Source of the DNA: Rhizobiaceae bacterium | Lineage (GTDB): Bacteria > Pseudomonadota > Alphaproteobacteria > Rhizobiales > Rhizobiaceae | Assembly: GCA_016793565.1 (NCBI GenBank) | Contig: JAEUMA010000574.1 | Coordinates: 1 to 7,299, forward strand | DNA length: 7,299 nt | Direction of reading: 5' to 3' | Shown: in pieces, positions 5,422 through 7,299 of the stretch | How positions within the stretch are numbered: position 1 is the first letter of the stretch | How the letters are laid out: every line of letters begins with the position of its first letter | The notes under the pieces: generated by a model | The model's input: only the letters and a program-made list of their open reading frames with translations | Told to the model about the DNA's origin: nothing | Databases searched by the model: none | Position numbers and translations under genes: made by a program

Positions 5422-7074
5422 ATGCGCCGCGAATCGAAAGCGCTGCCCGTGCGAAAGTACCTGCCCGTCGTCGTCTTCCTGGCGGTTGCCGTGGCCAGTC
5501 TGGTCATGGCAGGCATGACCTATTTTGCCGGAGTACAGGCGGGGCGCTTCAAATTCGAGGCTGCCGCCGACGATGCCCTTGCCCGCATCGATGCGCGCAT
5601 CGACCAGCACATGGCGCTGCTGCGCTCTACGCTGGGGTTCATGCAGGCCAACGGACAGGCGGTAGACCGCCAGCAATTCGACACGTTCGTGGCGACGCTG
5701 GAACTGGAGAAGCGGTTCGCCGGCATTCGCGGGATCGGTTATGCCCGCCTTGTACCCGTCGGAGACGAGGCAAGCGCGGCCACCGAGCTTGCCCGCAACC
5801 AGGGTGCCGACGCCGCGATCTGGCCGGCCGAAACCGACCAGGACTGGCGGACGCCGGTAGTGATGTTTTCGCCGCTCGATGAACGAAGCCGGCGGGTCAT
5901 GGGTTTCGACATGTTCAGCGAGCCCGATCGCCGTGCTGCAATGCAGGAGGCTATGGCCAGCGGCGAGGCGCGCGCAACGGTTCCGCTTTCGCTCGTTCAG
6001 ACCGATTCGCCGGGCATTCCAGGCTTTCTCGTCTATCTGCCGTTCTTTCCGAGCGACACAAACACCGACGGCGCCGGTGCGCTCGTGCCTGCCGGCTTCC
6101 TGTATGCCTCGTTCCGGATCGGCGATCTTTTCGCGGCCGCGCTGGGGCGATCGCGTGAGCTTCCGATCCACTACGACGTGTTCGACGGCGCGCCGGACCA
6201 GGGCAGGCCGGTATACAGTTCCGAACGGCCCTCGTCGCCATCGTTCGGAACCGACTATCTCGTCAGCCGCGAACTCAACGTGGCCGGACGGCAATGGATC
6301 GTGCTCTTCAGCCCTGCGGAAGGGTTCGAGCCGCCCAATTCTCCCGGCATCGCCTTTGCGCTCGGCGCGCTCGGGCTCATTCTCGCGGCAGCTGCGGGCA
6401 TGCTCTCGCGTTCGCAGTCCCAAGCCTACGACGCCATCCGCAAACTGCAGCAGACGACCGAGAAGAGCCTGCAGGACAAGGATCTGATGCTGCGGGAAAT
6501 GAATCACCGCATCAAGAATTCCATCGCCAGGGTGATGGCGATCGCGCGGCATACGGCCAACAACGCCAAGACGCTCGATGAGTTTTCCTCATCGTTCGCC
6601 GCACGCCTGCAGGCGATGGCCGCATCGCAGGACATGCTAACGCGTTCTAGTTGGCAGAAGGCCGATCTCGGCGAGCTTCTTCGCATCGAACTCGGCCAGG
6701 TGTTCGGCAACGATCTTCCGGCCGAAATTCTTTCCGGCCCGCCCGTGATGCTGACAGAGGCGCAGACACAGGCGCTGGGGCTGACTTTTCACGAACTCGC
6801 TACCAATGCGCTGAAATACGGGGCCGCCGGCCAGACGGTCGATGCGCTGCGCGTCCGCTGGAATACCGACGCGGCCGGCGACTGGTTGAGGATACGCTGG
6901 AGCGAGACCGGTTCACCCGCATCGCCACCTGCCGGCCGGCCCGGCTTCGGGACGCGGCTGATAGACATGAACATCACCCAGGAACTGGGTGGCAAGCTCG
7001 ATCGCAGCTTCAGCGAAGACGGGCTCGCGGTGACGATCGATATCCCGCTGAAGCCGGCCAAGAGCCGGCAGTGA
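5422..7074 (+). CDS. Membrane-bound sensor histidine kinase, CHASE domain plus HWE-family kinase
   Basis: The predicted protein has 550 residues. A first membrane segment at about 14-36 and a second at about 309-328 flank a periplasmic region of about 270 residues. That region has CHASE-domain features: RFAGIRGIGYARLVP (98-112), the RRVMGFDMFSEPDRRAAM stretch (157-174) and GFLVYLPFF (201-209). A short helical linker (about 333-356) leads to the phosphoacceptor box LREMNHRIKNSIARVMAIAR with H362. The ATPase domain has the HWE signature: histidine in the N-box (H457 in FHELATNALKYGA, with N462) and WSE at 493-495. A GFGTRL glycine motif follows (508-513). There is no receiver domain and no response regulator nearby, so its partner is unknown; CHASE domains sense small extracellular ligands. 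The start is uncertain: the ATG at 5422 has no clear Shine-Dalgarno, and a GTG at 5449 with GAAAG 8 nt upstream is an alternative. Confidence 0.92.
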   Translation: MRRESKALPVRKYLPVVVFLAVAVASLVMAGMTYFAGVQAGRFKFEAAADDALARIDARIDQHMALLRSTLGFMQANGQAVDRQQFDTFVATLELEKRFAGIRGIGYARLVPVGDEASAATELARNQGADAAIWPAETDQDWRTPVVMFSPLDERSRRVMGFDMFSEPDRRAAMQEAMASGEARATVPLSLVQTDSPGIPGFLVYLPFFPSDTNTDGAGALVPAGFLYASFRIGDLFAAALGRSRELPIHYDVFDGAPDQGRPVYSSERPSSPSFGTDYLVSRELNVAGRQWIVLFSPAEGFEPPNSPGIAFALGALGLILAAAAGMLSRSQSQAYDAIRKLQQTTEKSLQDKDLMLREMNHRIKNSIARVMAIARHTANNAKTLDEFSSSFAARLQAMAASQDMLTRSSWQKADLGELLRIELGQVFGNDLPAEILSGPPVMLTEAQTQALGLTFHELATNALKYGAAGQTVDALRVRWNTDAAGDWLRIRWSETGSPASPPAGRPGFGTRLIDMNITQELGGKLDRSFSEDGLAVTIDIPLKPAKSRQ

Positions 7075-7093
7075 CAATCTCGAGAAATGCCAA

Positions 7094-7120
7094 GCGGTGA
7101 CGGAGCGCGCCGATCACCGC
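7094..7120. terminator. GC-rich hairpin in convergent gap, candidate bidirectional terminator
   Basis: GCGGTGA (7094-7100) pairs perfectly with TCACCGC (7114-7120). Inside it CGG (7101-7103) pairs with CCG (7110-7112), leaving one bulged A and a 6-nt loop. It lies between the stop of the kinase gene and the stop of the convergent glycine-zipper gene. No T-run follows on the plus strand; the minus strand has only a short T-rich stretch, so it would be a non-canonical terminator. Confidence 0.45.
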
Positions 7121-7139
7121 CCTGAGGCCGGGATCGACG

Positions 7140-7299
7140 TTAGCAGCGCGCGGTATAGATGCGGCCGTGGCGGTCGCGGTACTCGCAGTAGCCGTTGCGC
7201 AGGTTGCGCACCAAGACGCCGGTAGCGCCGCCCACCGCTGCGCCCACCAGCGCGCCTTCGGCGTCACCGGAAATCAAACCGCCGGCCAAGGCGCCTACG
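7140..7299 (-). CDS. Glycine-zipper protein (C-terminal part, 5' end outside window)
   Basis: A frame on the minus strand runs from the window edge to a TAA at 7140-7142 and gives 52 residues. The visible part opens VGALAGGLISGDAEGALVGA and continues AVGGATGVLV. Six glycines stand exactly four residues apart (visible residues 7, 11, 15, 19, 23, 27), the glycine-zipper pattern of small membrane-associated helices (as in the 17-kDa surface antigen/glycine zipper 2TM group). It ends with a polar, cysteine-containing tail, GYCEYRDRHGRIYTARC, of a kind common at the end of small exported alphaproteobacterial proteins. Function is not known, and any signal peptide would lie beyond the window. Frames overlapping it in other phases lack this pattern and are rejected. 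Confidence 0.78.
   Translation of the reverse strand, partial: VGALAGGLISGDAEGALVGAAVGGATGVLVRNLRNGYCEYRDRHGRIYTARC

Noticed and set aside
7010..7267. Minus-strand open frame of 85 codons across the glycine-zipper gene and the end of the kinase gene
   Set aside because: It is Ala/Thr/Arg-rich without a motif; the other phase ending at 7140 gives the clean glycine-zipper pattern.

Overview
The window reads as a GC-rich alphaproteobacterial chromosome segment, most likely from the Hyphomicrobiales (Rhizobiales), possibly a Mesorhizobium/Phyllobacteriaceae-type genome. The reasons are the gene order pstC-pstA-pstB-phoU-phoB, a PstA with a long periplasmic N-terminal insertion (DUF3333 type), an HWE-family histidine kinase, and strong GC bias at third positions. 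The taxonomic call is inference from gene content, not a search result.

Bases 1-4086 (+ strand) are the distal part of a phosphate uptake and Pho-regulon operon. It holds the C-terminal half of the permease PstC, the second permease PstA, the ATPase PstB, the metal-binding regulator PhoU and the response regulator PhoB. Spacing is tight (4-bp overlap, then gaps of 14, 37 and 18 bp), so this looks like one transcript. The Pst transporter imports phosphate and, together with PhoU, signals phosphate sufficiency to a sensor kinase PhoR that controls PhoB. PstS, PhoR and the Pho-box promoter would lie upstream of this window.

Bases 4093-5325 (- strand) encode a ROK-family (NagC/XylR-type) repressor that converges on phoB with only 6 bp between the stop codons. 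Divergent from it, across a 96-bp gap, is a + strand gene (5422-7074) for a membrane-anchored CHASE-domain sensor kinase of the HWE family, with no response regulator beside it here. The gap contains a perfect 12-bp palindrome lying inside a putative promoter spacer for the ROK gene.

Bases 7140-7299 (- strand) are the C-terminal end of a glycine-zipper protein whose 5' end is beyond the window. A GC-rich hairpin in the 65-bp convergent gap before it is a candidate shared terminator.

No mobile element, CRISPR array, tRNA or rRNA was seen, and most of the window is ordinary core biology. The points most worth checking are the partner of the orphan HWE kinase, the ROK operator candidate, and a small GNRA hairpin sitting exactly between the phoB Shine-Dalgarno sequence and its start codon.
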